NCBI RefSeq assembly: GCF_030813695.1
Contig: NZ_JAUSVA010000002.1
Span: forward strand, 6,200,001 to 6,264,000
Reading direction: 5' to 3'
Source of the DNA: Kitasatospora herbaricolor
GTDB taxonomy: Bacteria; Actinomycetota; Actinomycetes; Streptomycetales; Streptomycetaceae
Length of the DNA stretch: 64,000 nucleotides
Under the pieces are notes generated by a model. That model ran no database searches. It was not told the origin of the DNA and saw only the letters and a list, made by a program, of their open reading frames with translations. Positions 16,863 through 25,522 of this stretch are shown one piece after another. How positions within the stretch are numbered: position 1 is the first letter of the stretch; the number at the start of each line of letters is the position of its first letter. The position numbers and the translations under genes are program-made.

Positions 16863-18266
16863 ATGAACGAAGAACACGGCACACCGCACCCGGACCCGAT
16901 CCCCGGCCACCAGCCGGTGAGGATGCGCGGCCCCGCCGACATGGCCGAGCTGCTTCCCTATCTCCTCGGATTCTTCCCCGACGACAGCATCGTCGCCGTC
17001 GGCCTGCAGGGCGCGGACCTGCGCCAGGGCGGGGTGATCCGGCTCGACATCCCCGAAGCACCCGCGGACTGGCCGCGGGCCGCCGCCGAGACGGCCGCCC
17101 TCCTCGTCCGGCTCTCCGAACGGCGCGACCAACGGCCCGAGCAGGTGCTGCTCTACCTGTGCCGCGATCCCGAGGAGGGGGACACCCGGCCCGTCCTCGG
17201 CACGCTCGGACCGCTGGCGGAGGCCCTGCGGACGGCCTTCGAGGCGAAGGGCGTGGGCGTCAAGGAGTCGCTGTGCGTCTCCGGCGGCCGCTGGTGGTCC
17301 TTCCTCTGCCGACGGGCGGGCTGTTGCGAGCCCTCGGGCAATCCCGTCCAGCAGGACCGGGGGCCGGGCCCGGTGGTCGCCGCGGCGACCTTCGCCGGCC
17401 TCGCCCCGCGCGGCAGCCGCAAGGCGATCGTGGCCGGCCTGGCGCCGATGGGCGAGCCCGGCGCGGGGCCCCAGCGGCTGGCGATCGAACAGGCGCTGCG
17501 GCGGTCGGCCGCCGGCGGCGGGGCGGCCCGAGAGCGGGCGGGCCGGCTCCTCGACGAGGTGATGGCGGAGTTCCTGGCGGGCGCGCGGGAGATCGACGAG
17601 CGGCGGACGGCCCTGCTGCTGGTCGGGCTCCAGGACAAGACCCTGCGCGACCGGGCCGCCGAGTACGCCGAACCCGCGGAGCTCGGGGCGGCCCAACGGC
17701 TGTGGCGGTTCCTGGCCGGACGCTGCGTGATCCCCTTCGACGGCTACGCCGCGGCTCCGCTGACCCTGCTGGCCTGGACGTCCTGGCTGGCTGACGACCT
17801 CGCGACCGCCCGGGTGGTGCTGGGTCTGGTGCTCCGGCTCGACCCGGACTACCTGCTGGCCCAGCTGCTCCACGAGTCCTTGAACGGCGGCCTCGCCCCG
17901 GAGCAGCTCCTGGAGGGCGTGCGGGCCGAACGGGCCAGGAGGGCCGCCACCGCGCCGAGCCCGTCGACCGGGGCGGCCTCCGGCGCGGGGGAGCGGGGCC
18001 CGCGACCGGGGCGCTGGTCGCTGCCGACGCCGCCCCCGGGGCCGGAGGCACCGCACGACGACGAGGAGGCCCCGACCGGGCCGGACCAGGGACGGGGCCC
18101 CGGGCCTGCATCGGGCGCGTCGGCGCGGACCGGTCGGCCGGAGCCCGTGGGGCGCCGACTGCCGGGCCGGGCCAGGGCGGCGGTCCGCCGGCGGCGCAGG
18201 GCCGCCGAGGTCCCGCCCGGTCCCGGGCACCGGTGCCGGGCCCGTGGCACGGCGGCGAGGTCGTGA
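16863..18266 (+). CDS. DUF4192 family protein
   Basis: A 467-residue protein. The N-terminal motif MRGPADMAELLPYLLGF followed by PDDSIVAVGL is the DUF4192 signature; the domain covers about residues 20-360. The function is unknown. The last ~100 residues are low-complexity and rich in Pro, Gly and Arg. There is no Shine-Dalgarno before the ATG; CATTCT lies 7 nt upstream, so leaderless initiation is possible. It is divergent from recQ with DnaA-box-like repeats between. Confidence 0.85.
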   Translation: MNEEHGTPHPDPIPGHQPVRMRGPADMAELLPYLLGFFPDDSIVAVGLQGADLRQGGVIRLDIPEAPADWPRAAAETAALLVRLSERRDQRPEQVLLYLCRDPEEGDTRPVLGTLGPLAEALRTAFEAKGVGVKESLCVSGGRWWSFLCRRAGCCEPSGNPVQQDRGPGPVVAAATFAGLAPRGSRKAIVAGLAPMGEPGAGPQRLAIEQALRRSAAGGGAARERAGRLLDEVMAEFLAGAREIDERRTALLLVGLQDKTLRDRAAEYAEPAELGAAQRLWRFLAGRCVIPFDGYAAAPLTLLAWTSWLADDLATARVVLGLVLRLDPDYLLAQLLHESLNGGLAPEQLLEGVRAERARRAATAPSPSTGAASGAGERGPRPGRWSLPTPPPGPEAPHDDEEAPTGPDQGRGPGPASGASARTGRPEPVGRRLPGRARAAVRRRRRAAEVPPGPGHRCRARGTAARS

Positions 18267-18359
18267 CATGAGCCGGGTCGGGGCGGGCTCCCGGGCGGCG
18301 CGGACGAGGCGGTCGGCAGGTACCGACCGTGGGTCGCGTACGGGCCCGTGGCCCGCCCG

Positions 18360-18391
18360 CCGGCGGCCGCGGTCGGTGCAGCGGCCGCCGG
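18360..18391. terminator. Hairpin between convergent DUF4192 and peptidase genes
   Basis: An 11-bp stem (18360-18370 with 18381-18391) and a 10-nt loop, followed by a near-tandem GCCGGCTCCGG repeat. Confidence 0.6.
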
Positions 18392-18453
18392 CCGGCTCCG
18401 GGCCGGCTCCGGGGCTCGCCGGCACCCGGAGCCGGGCCCGGTGGGCCGGGCGG

Positions 18454-19767
18454 TCAGAGCTCGCCGCGCGCCATCCCGATCAGGCGGTCCAGCACCTTGC
18501 CGCCGCTCACCCGCAGGCCGTCGTGCTCCCACTCGTTGGTGATCCAGGGCTGCAGGCCGCGGACCGCACGCGCGGTCGCCAGGGAGTCGGCGGTGTCCAC
18601 GTACATGTCGTCGTGGTAGACGGCGGCGGCCACCGGGACTGCGTTGGCGGCCAGCCGTTCGAGGCTGTACAGGTCGGGCCAGTCGGTGCGCTCGGCGAGC
18701 AGCCGGGCCGTCTCCGCGAGCGGGCGCAGAGCCGGGTCGGTCTCGAACATCCAGGGGTAGATCATCTCGCCGGTGAAGAGCACCGGCTCCTCGGCGGCCA
18801 GGGCTGCCCGGGCGTCGAAGCCGGGGAACTCCTTGCGGACCCGCTCGGCCGCCCAGGCCGTCCCCGCCGGGTCCACCGAGCGCTGGCCGTAGATCGACTC
18901 GTGCAGCACCGCGTAGAGCGGGTTCTGCGCGAAGGAGAGCTTGGCCTGCGCCTCGGCCAGGAAGGTGTCCGAGAGCTCCGGCCCCGCCGGTCCCTCGACC
19001 CAGGCCTCCTCCAGCAGGTAGTGCAGGACGTGCGAGCCCGTTCCCGAGCCGAGCATCATGCCCAGGGCCTGGAAGGCCTCGACGGTGAGCAGCCCGCCGT
19101 CCGGCAGGGTGGCGGGGGCGTCGGCCAGGTGGGCGGCGATCCGCCGGACGGCCTCGACGTCCCCCGGATAGCGGGCGTAGTGCGCCTCGTTCTTCCCGCG
19201 TACCCGGGGGTAGGCCGAGCGGTACACGTCGTCGGCGGAACTGCGCAGGCCGGCCAGGCCGCCGGTGATGAAGACCTCGCGCAGGCCCTCCGGGGCGAGC
19301 GAGAGGTAGGTGAGGGCGCAGAAGCCGCCGAAGCTCTGCCCGAGCAGGCTCCAGCGCCGGTCCTCGCCCAGCAGCAGACGGCGGATCAGCTCGGCGTCCC
19401 GGACGATCGCGTCGGCCCGGAAGGACGCCAGGTAGTCGGCCTGCGCCTGCGGCCCGCCACGGCGGGCCAGGGTCTGCCGGGTGGCCGGCGTGGAGCGGCC
19501 GGTCCCGCGCTGGTCCAGCAGCAGCACCCGGAAGTCGTCGAGGGCCCGGACCAGCCAGCCGTCACGGCCGAGCGGGCGCCCGGCCTTGCCGCCGGGGCCG
19601 CCCTGGAGGAAGAGCAGCCAGGGCAGGTCGTCGTCCTCACGGCCGGCCGCGACCACCTCCCGGGCGTACACGTCGATCCGCTCGCCCTGGGGCACGGCGT
19701 GGTCGAGCGGCAGGTGGAAGACGTGGTCGGTCGTGACGATCCCGGGCAGCCGGCTGGCGGTGGACAT
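18454..19767 (-). CDS. Proline iminopeptidase-type alpha/beta hydrolase (S33)
   Basis: A 437-residue alpha/beta hydrolase. It has the oxyanion-hole motif GGPGG (56-60), LLLDQRGTGRS (82-92) and the nucleophile elbow GQSFGG with Ser145, all typical of prolyl aminopeptidases of family S33, which release N-terminal proline from peptides. No signal peptide, so cytoplasmic. The ATG at 19767 (complement) has GAGGAG just upstream; the much longer open frame upstream is not protein-like. Monocistronic. Confidence 0.9.
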   Translation of the reverse strand: MSTASRLPGIVTTDHVFHLPLDHAVPQGERIDVYAREVVAAGREDDDLPWLLFLQGGPGGKAGRPLGRDGWLVRALDDFRVLLLDQRGTGRSTPATRQTLARRGGPQAQADYLASFRADAIVRDAELIRRLLLGEDRRWSLLGQSFGGFCALTYLSLAPEGLREVFITGGLAGLRSSADDVYRSAYPRVRGKNEAHYARYPGDVEAVRRIAAHLADAPATLPDGGLLTVEAFQALGMMLGSGTGSHVLHYLLEEAWVEGPAGPELSDTFLAEAQAKLSFAQNPLYAVLHESIYGQRSVDPAGTAWAAERVRKEFPGFDARAALAAEEPVLFTGEMIYPWMFETDPALRPLAETARLLAERTDWPDLYSLERLAANAVPVAAAVYHDDMYVDTADSLATARAVRGLQPWITNEWEHDGLRVSGGKVLDRLIGMARGEL

Positions 19768-20535
19768 ACAACTCCTCGGTATGTGCTGGTCACAGCTGTC
19801 ATGGCCACCGCCCATGGTGTTGCCGGTGCGGAGGCCACGACCCCCGCACCGTATCCTGGCGGCGGCCGGGCACCGGTTCCGCGGCCGCACCACATCGGCT
19901 CCGGGCAGCCGGAGCAGGGCCGGGGCCGGCTGGTCCCGTCCGTCCCGCGGACGCGTGGCCCCATCCGACGGGCCACGGTTCCGCGACCGGACAGCACCAC
20001 CGGAGCGCACCGCACGACCACCGCGGCGCACCGATGGCGTGACCTGTTGAGGGTCCACGGCGTTCATCCTGGGGAATGTCGGCACCGGGGCGGGGTACGG
20101 CCGGTCCGACGAGGCAACACCGGGCAGCAGGGGCGGGCAGCGGGAAACGTCCGGACACGGCCGGGAGACTCGACGGCGAGTCACCGGCCCGACCGGGGCG
20201 GACCGACGGCCCCGGCCGGCCCGGCCCGGCAAATCGGTTCGGCAAGGCAGCACAGGGCGGCGAGGCGGGAGCGCCGCCAGGTACCGGCCGCCCGCACCAC
20301 GGAGCAGTCCGGCACAGCGAGGTGCCGGCACGGAGCAGAGCCGGCCCACCGCGGCGCCGGAGCACGGACCGGCAACCGCCGGTGCCACCCAGCAGTGCCA
20401 TCCAGCAGCCCGACAGAAGCAGTCCGGCCGCCCGGCGGAGCACCAGCCCGCCGGCGCCGGAGCACCAGTTCGCGATCGATCACGCTCGCGGCCGCCCGGT
20501 CACAGCCGGCGGACCGCCGAGGGGAGGAGAGTCCG
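19768..20535. other. 768-bp gene-free region between divergent genes
   Basis: It separates the divergent peptidase and debranching-type genes. All frames are open for long distances, but their translations are dominated by Arg, Pro, Ala and Gly without a protein-like pattern. Short dispersed repeats such as GCGCCGGAGCAC (near 20350 and 20455) and CCAGCAG copies are present. It must hold both promoters; I cannot define them. Confidence 0.5.
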
Positions 20536-22638
20536 GTGACCGCCACGAGGCCACCCCAGGCCGCGCCGGCCGAGAGCGTGGTCGGCGCACCGAGACCCGC
20601 CGGCCGGCCCGACCACGCGCCCCGCCCGGCCCCGGGCCCGGCACGCCCCCAGCCACCCGCCGCCCATCACGCGGTGGTCTGCGTCAACGCACCCGCGATG
20701 GCGGCCTCCGGTCCGGACGGTCAGCTGCGCGGCCACGGCCTGCACGGCTTCTACCGTTCGGGCATCCGTGTGCTGGCCCGCCTGGAGCTGCGGCTCGGCG
20801 GCATCGAGCCGCTGCCGCTCCAGGGCACCCTCACGTCGGCCGCCGAGGCCCGCTTCCTCGGCGCGGTGCGCCTGCCCGGTGACCCGGACCCGGATCCGGC
20901 CCTGACCGTCGAGCGGCTGCGGCACGCCGACGGGGTGGAGACGGTCACGGTCCGCAACACCGGCAGCCGGCCGGCCCGGCTCCCGCTGGAGCTGGCGATG
21001 GGCACCGACCTGGGCCCGATGACCGAGATCGCCGCCGGCCTGCGCTCACCCGACCTCCCCAGCCAGGTGCAGTCCGCCGGGCTCCGCTGGGCCGGCCAGA
21101 CGCACAGCGCGACCGTGACGGCCAAGCCCTCGCCGCACGCCGTCCTGGCCGGGGCCGGTGTCCTGCGGTGGGACCTGGAGGTCCAGCCGGGAGCCAGGTG
21201 GTCCGTCGAGCTCCGCACCGAGCTGGAGATCTCCGGTCCGGGCCCGCGGCCGCCGGGCGGCCGGGGGACAGGCGTTCCGCTGCCGTGGGCCGAGGCCGAG
21301 GTGCGCTGCGACGACCCCCGCGCCGAGCAGCTCGTCCCGCGGTCCCTGGACGCCCTGAGCCGCTTGCTGCTGGCCGACCCCGACCGCCCCACCGACCTGT
21401 ACGCCGCCTCCGGCGCGCCCTGGCGGTTCGGCCTCGCCCCCGCCGACGCCCTCTGGGCCGCCCGGCTGACCCTGCCGCTCGGCACCCGTCTCGCGGCCGG
21501 CACGCTCCGGGCGCTGGCCCGCCGCCAGCAGCCCGCCGGCGGGCCCGGCCAGCGCCCCGAGGGGCTGCTGCCCGGCGCCCTGCGGCACGCCGGGCCCGAA
21601 CTCCCGCCCTCCTGCACGGCGACCGAGGCCACCCTGCTGTTCGTCACGGTGCTGGCCGAGGCCTGGCGCTGGGGCCTGCCCCGGCAGGAGGTGGCCGAGC
21701 TGCTCCCGGCGGTCGAGCGGGCGCTCGGCACGCTGCGGGCCGGTCTCGTCGACGGCTTCGTCACGGACCTCAGCCGCCCGGTGGAGGACCGCTCGGCGAA
21801 CCCGCCGGCGGCCCGGAGCGAGGTGCAGGCCCAGGCCGTGCGGGCCGCCCTGCACGGGGCGGACCTGCTGGAGGCCTTCGGCCGCCCGGGCGCCGAGGAG
21901 TGGCGCGACTGGGCGGCGGCCCTGCGGTCGCGGTTCCGCGAGAGGTTCTGGATCGACGACCTCTCCGGCGGCCGCCCCGCCGCGGCACTGGCGGTCGGCG
22001 GCCGTCCGTTGCCGGCGGTGGCGTCCTCCCTGGTGCACCTGCTGGACCTCGGGCTCTCCTCGGACGGCGGCCGGCACGAGGGTCTGCTCGACCGCGAGCA
22101 GACCCGGATGGTGGCGCAGCGCCTCGCCGCGCCGGAGCTGGACTGCGGCTGGGGCCTGCGCACCCTCAGCGCCAAGTCGCCGCGCTTCAATCCGCTGGGC
22201 CACCGGAGCGGCGCGGTGCGGGTCCATGAGACGGCCCTGGCCATCGGGGGCATGGCCGAGGCCGGCTTCGAACGGGAGGCCGGCGCACTGCTCGAAGGCC
22301 TGCTCGGCGCGTCCGCCTTCCTGGAGGGCAGGCTCCCGGAGATGTACGCGGGGGAGCAGCGGATCGCCGGCTGCCCGCCGGTACCGCATCCGGCGGCCTG
22401 CCGCCCGGCGGCCGTCTCGGCGGCCGGGGCGGTCCACGCGGTGCTCACCCTGGCCGGCGTCCGCCCCGACGTCCCGGCCGGCCGGGTGCTGGTCAGGCCG
22501 GCCAGTACGGCGCCCCTGGGTGAACTGCAGCTCACCGGACTTCGGGTCGCGGGGGAGCCGTTCTCGGTGCGGGTGAGCCGGATCGGCGTCGCGGTCGTGG
22601 AGGAGGCGTCGGCCGATCTTCAGCTCGGCGCCCGCTGA
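20536..22638 (+). CDS. Glycogen debranching N-terminal domain protein (amylo-1,6-glucosidase-like)
   Basis: A 700-residue protein. After a ~50-residue Pro/Ala-rich start, residues 55-250 match the N-terminal beta-sandwich of glycogen-debranching-like proteins (GLHGFYRSGIRVLARLEL). Residues ~280-640 resemble an alpha/alpha-toroid glycosidase core (LYAASGAPWRFGLAPADALWAARLTLPLG; DCGWGLRTLSAKSPRFNPLGHRSGAV). It probably acts on alpha-glucans, but the substrate and the catalytic acid are not established here. The GTG at 20536 has GGGGAGGAG upstream. The open frame upstream to 18244 is spurious. Confidence 0.82.
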   Translation: MTATRPPQAAPAESVVGAPRPAGRPDHAPRPAPGPARPQPPAAHHAVVCVNAPAMAASGPDGQLRGHGLHGFYRSGIRVLARLELRLGGIEPLPLQGTLTSAAEARFLGAVRLPGDPDPDPALTVERLRHADGVETVTVRNTGSRPARLPLELAMGTDLGPMTEIAAGLRSPDLPSQVQSAGLRWAGQTHSATVTAKPSPHAVLAGAGVLRWDLEVQPGARWSVELRTELEISGPGPRPPGGRGTGVPLPWAEAEVRCDDPRAEQLVPRSLDALSRLLLADPDRPTDLYAASGAPWRFGLAPADALWAARLTLPLGTRLAAGTLRALARRQQPAGGPGQRPEGLLPGALRHAGPELPPSCTATEATLLFVTVLAEAWRWGLPRQEVAELLPAVERALGTLRAGLVDGFVTDLSRPVEDRSANPPAARSEVQAQAVRAALHGADLLEAFGRPGAEEWRDWAAALRSRFRERFWIDDLSGGRPAAALAVGGRPLPAVASSLVHLLDLGLSSDGGRHEGLLDREQTRMVAQRLAAPELDCGWGLRTLSAKSPRFNPLGHRSGAVRVHETALAIGGMAEAGFEREAGALLEGLLGASAFLEGRLPEMYAGEQRIAGCPPVPHPAACRPAAVSAAGAVHAVLTLAGVRPDVPAGRVLVRPASTAPLGELQLTGLRVAGEPFSVRVSRIGVAVVEEASADLQLGAR

Positions 22639-22781
22639 GCCCCCGGGGCGAGCCCGGGGCGGGTGAGCGGTCGGGCCGGCACGTCCCGCGGCCGGGGGCT
22701 CGCCCCCGGCCGTCCCGGCCCGCGCCCCCGCCGCCCGGACACCGCGGTCGTCGACGTCACGGCCGCGAGGGCCTGTGCTTA

Positions 22782-22803
22782 TCGTCAGAGAGACGACTAT
22801 GAT
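22782..22803 (+). promoter_or_regulatory. Promoter/operator of the NrtR-like gene
   Basis: TATGAT (22798-22803) lies exactly 7 nt before the ATG and predicts leaderless transcription. Just upstream is the inverted repeat TCGTC-N5-GACGA (22782-22786 and 22792-22796), placed where a bound repressor would block the promoter, so autoregulation is likely. Confidence 0.55.
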
Positions 22804-22810
22804 CGTCGCC

Positions 22811-23554
22811 ATGTCGCGTTATGACCCGTCGGCCTTCCCCCCGTTCGCTGTCACGGTCGACCTGGTGGTGCTGACGGTGCGGGACCACGCGCTCTGTGCC
22901 CTGCTGGTGCGACGGGGCGAGCCGCCCTTCCAGGGGTACTGGGCGCTGCCCGGTGGCTTCGTGCGCCTCGACGAAGGCCTCGCCGAGGCCGCCTCGCGGG
23001 AGCTGGCCGAGGAGACCGGACTGCGGGCCCACTCCGCCCCCGAGCACGGCTCGGTCGGGGCCCACCTGGAGCAGCTCGCGACGTACGGACACCCCCAGCG
23101 CGACCCCCGGATGCGGGTGGTCAGCGTCGCGTACCTGGTGCTCGCACCGGACCTGCCGACCCCTCGCCCGGGCGGGGACGCCAGCAGCGCGCGGTGGGCG
23201 CCGGTGGCGGAACTGCTCGGCGGCAACCCGGCCGACGGCGTTCCGCTGGCCTTCGACCACGGGCTGATCCTCGCTGACGGGGTCGAGCGAGCCCGGTCCA
23301 AGATCGAGTACTCCTCGCTGGCGACGGCCTTCTGCTCGACCGAGTTCACCGTCGGCGAGCTGCGCCGGGTCTACGAGGCCGTCTGGGGCGTCTCCCTGGA
23401 CCCGCGCAACTTCCACCGCAAGGTCACCGGCACCCCGGGCTTCCTGCTGCCCTCCGGCGGCACGACGACCCGTCAGGGCGGCCGCCCCGCGCAGTTGTTC
23501 ACCGCCGGCGGCGCCACCGACCTCAACCCGCCGATGCTGCGCCCGGAGTCCTGA
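22811..23554 (+). CDS. NrtR-like Nudix transcriptional regulator
   Basis: A 247-residue protein made of an N-terminal Nudix domain (residues ~10-145, GGFVRLDEGLAEAASRELAEETGL is the Nudix box region, kept with its REL-EE core) and a C-terminal winged-helix domain (~155-235, FTVGELRRVYEAVWG and RNFHRKVTGTPGF). This is the architecture of NrtR regulators, which sense ADP-ribose and control NAD metabolism genes. A further in-frame start at 22775 exists, but the ATG at 22811 has a -10 box 7 nt upstream. No NAD gene is adjacent, so the targets are elsewhere. Confidence 0.85.
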   Translation: MSRYDPSAFPPFAVTVDLVVLTVRDHALCALLVRRGEPPFQGYWALPGGFVRLDEGLAEAASRELAEETGLRAHSAPEHGSVGAHLEQLATYGHPQRDPRMRVVSVAYLVLAPDLPTPRPGGDASSARWAPVAELLGGNPADGVPLAFDHGLILADGVERARSKIEYSSLATAFCSTEFTVGELRRVYEAVWGVSLDPRNFHRKVTGTPGFLLPSGGTTTRQGGRPAQLFTAGGATDLNPPMLRPES

Positions 23555-23612
23555 CCCGCAGTCCTGACCCGTCCTGACGCGCTCTCCTGACCCGGAGCCC
23601 TGACCCGGAGCC
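23543..23612 (+). repeat. Short imperfect tandem repeat overlapping a stop codon
   Basis: CCTGAC occurs five times (23550, 23563, 23573, 23586, 23599) with spacings 13, 10, 13 and 13, mostly within a CGGAGYCCTGACC-type unit. The first copy supplies the stop codon of the Nudix gene. Confidence 0.7.
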
Positions 23613-23896
23613 CGCTGCGCCCGCATCCCCTCTCGCGCCCGCGGCCCGAACTCCGCCTCCGGGCCCGCCCGTCCGCGGCCGGCGGCACCTGCCCCGATGG
23701 TGCGGTCCGGTGCGTCCGGGGGATGCCCGGGGTCGGATTTTCCCCTGATCGGGTGAGGTGTGCGGACTTGTGCCCGGCGCCGCTTCCGTAATGCCCGAAA
23801 TCTCCACCTGTGGCACCTAGTGTGCTGGCGCGGGGGACGTCCGGGGAGGTCCGTGCCGTGGACCCGGCCGGCCGAGGGTAATGGGAGCAGCCAGCG
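23613..23896 (+). other. Intergenic region upstream of the ABC pair
   Basis: The remainder of a 342-bp gene-free gap. It must contain the ABC operon promoter; the stretch 23735-23825 is less GC-rich, with TAGTGT near 23819 as a weak -10 candidate. No gene visible. Confidence 0.5.
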
Positions 23897-25522
23897 ATGA
23901 TCCAGATCACCGGACTGACCAAGGTCTACCGCCGCGGCCGGCCACCGGCCCTGCTCGACCTCACCTTCGACGTCCGCCCGGGCCTGGTCACCGCGCTGCT
24001 CGGACCCGAGGAGTCCGGCAAGAGCACCGCACTGCGACTGATGCTCGACCTCGAACGCGGCCAGGGAGTCACCCTGTTCGGCGGCCGCACCTACCGAACC
24101 CTGCGTCGGCCGGAACGCGAGGTCGGGGTCGTCCTGCCGACGGTCGGGGCGATGGCCGGTCATCCGGGCCGGACCGCCCGGGGCCACCTGCGGATGCTTG
24201 CCGCCCTCGCGGGCGTGCCGACCGGGCGCGCCGACGAACTCCTGGAGCAGACCCGCCTCGCCACGGTCGCGGGCCACCGGCTGCGCGCCTTCTCGCCGGG
24301 CATGAACCGCCGGCTGATCCTCGCGGGAGCGCTCCTCGGGGCCCCGGGCACCCTGGTGCTCGACGCGCCGACCGAGGGTCTGTCACCCCGCAACATCGAG
24401 TGGTTCCACTCCTTCCTGCGCTCGTTCGCGGTCGCCGGCGGCACCGTCCTGGTGACCACCCGCACCCCGCAGGAGGCGGCCCAGCTGGCCGACCGGGTGG
24501 TCACCCTGGAGCAGGGCAGGCTGGTCGCGGACCAGCCGGTCGCCGACTTCCGCCGCACCCGGCTGCGCCCCGAGGTGTCCGTCCGGGGCCCGCAGATGGC
24601 CCGGCTCGCGGACCTGCTGCTCGGCCAGGGCGCTCTGGTCCGCCGGGACGGCGCGGTGGGTCTGGCGGTGTCCGGGATCGGCCGGACGGAGATCGGCGAA
24701 CTCGCCTACCGGCACGGAATCCTGCTGCACGAGCTGGCCGAACGGGTGGTCGAGCAGCCGGCGCCGCGCGCCGTCCTGCCCGCGTCCTCGGGCCGATCGG
24801 GCCAGGTGCAGCTCCACAAGGCCCGCACCCCCTCCGACGGGCCGCGGACGCAGTCGGCCCCGACCGTCCCGGGCCCGCAGGCCGCCCCCCGTCCGCATGG
24901 CACCCCGGGCCCGCAGGCCGACCCGGGCCCACCGATGGCTCCGATCCCGCAGGCCGCACAACCTCCGCAGCTGTCACCGGTCCGCCAGCCCGCGCTGACC
25001 GCCCCCACCGGACCCACCGTGCCCGCCGCATCCAGCGAACCCGCCCCGCCGACTACGCAGTCGCAACTGCCGGAGGGGCCACTGCCGGTGGGGTCACTGA
25101 TGCAGGCCCAGGCGCTCGCGCCGGTCCAGCCCCTGGTGTCCGCCCGGTCCCGCGCCTCCTCCCACGGCCCGCAGCCCACCCAGGCCCTGCCGGTGATGCA
25201 GGCCCCGCCGGGCTCCATCGCCTCGCCCCTCCCGCAGTCCCAGCCGTATCTGCAGTCCCCACAGCCCACACAGCCCCAGCAGCCCCCGTCCGCCCAGCAG
25301 GTCCCCCAGGGACGGCCGGCCCCCGAGCCCGGCTACGCCCTGCGTGCCGCAGCCGCCGGGGCCTCGGGCACGGGCATGGCCTCGGGCACCGGCCACGCCA
25401 CCGCGGCCTCCACCGGGCCGGGCTCCGGCCCGAGCGCCCTCTCCACGGCCGGCGTCCATGCCCGGCCCAGCGACCCCGCCACCCCCGCGCCCCTCGCCGG
25501 GCCCGACCACCGGAGCGAGTGA
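23897..25522 (+). CDS. ABC transporter ATP-binding protein with degenerate catalytic motifs and a long PQ-rich tail
   Basis: A 541-residue protein. Residues 1-220 form an ABC-2-type ATPase domain, but key residues differ. Walker A reads GPEESGKST (36-44), keeping Lys42. The Q-loop position has LPT (80-82) instead of LPQ. The signature reads FSPGM (132-136) instead of LSGGQ. Walker B ends D156-A157 instead of D-E, and the H-loop His is Arg189. It may bind ATP but hydrolyse poorly. Residues ~300-541 are a disordered Pro/Gln/Ala-rich extension without a membrane segment. GTGA overlap links it to the permease gene. Confidence 0.85.
   Translation: MIQITGLTKVYRRGRPPALLDLTFDVRPGLVTALLGPEESGKSTALRLMLDLERGQGVTLFGGRTYRTLRRPEREVGVVLPTVGAMAGHPGRTARGHLRMLAALAGVPTGRADELLEQTRLATVAGHRLRAFSPGMNRRLILAGALLGAPGTLVLDAPTEGLSPRNIEWFHSFLRSFAVAGGTVLVTTRTPQEAAQLADRVVTLEQGRLVADQPVADFRRTRLRPEVSVRGPQMARLADLLLGQGALVRRDGAVGLAVSGIGRTEIGELAYRHGILLHELAERVVEQPAPRAVLPASSGRSGQVQLHKARTPSDGPRTQSAPTVPGPQAAPRPHGTPGPQADPGPPMAPIPQAAQPPQLSPVRQPALTAPTGPTVPAASSEPAPPTTQSQLPEGPLPVGSLMQAQALAPVQPLVSARSRASSHGPQPTQALPVMQAPPGSIASPLPQSQPYLQSPQPTQPQQPPSAQQVPQGRPAPEPGYALRAAAAGASGTGMASGTGHATAASTGPGSGPSALSTAGVHARPSDPATPAPLAGPDHRSE

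Noticed and set aside
13241..16942. Single 3.7-kb minus-strand open frame
   Set aside because: It joins the first part of recQ, an out-of-frame stretch and the 13241 gene. High GC keeps the wrong frame open; the middle is Arg/Pro/Gly-rich and not protein-like.
18244..20535. Long open frame in front of the debranching-type gene
   Set aside because: It is antisense to the peptidase gene and not protein-like; GTG 20536 has a good ribosome-binding sequence.
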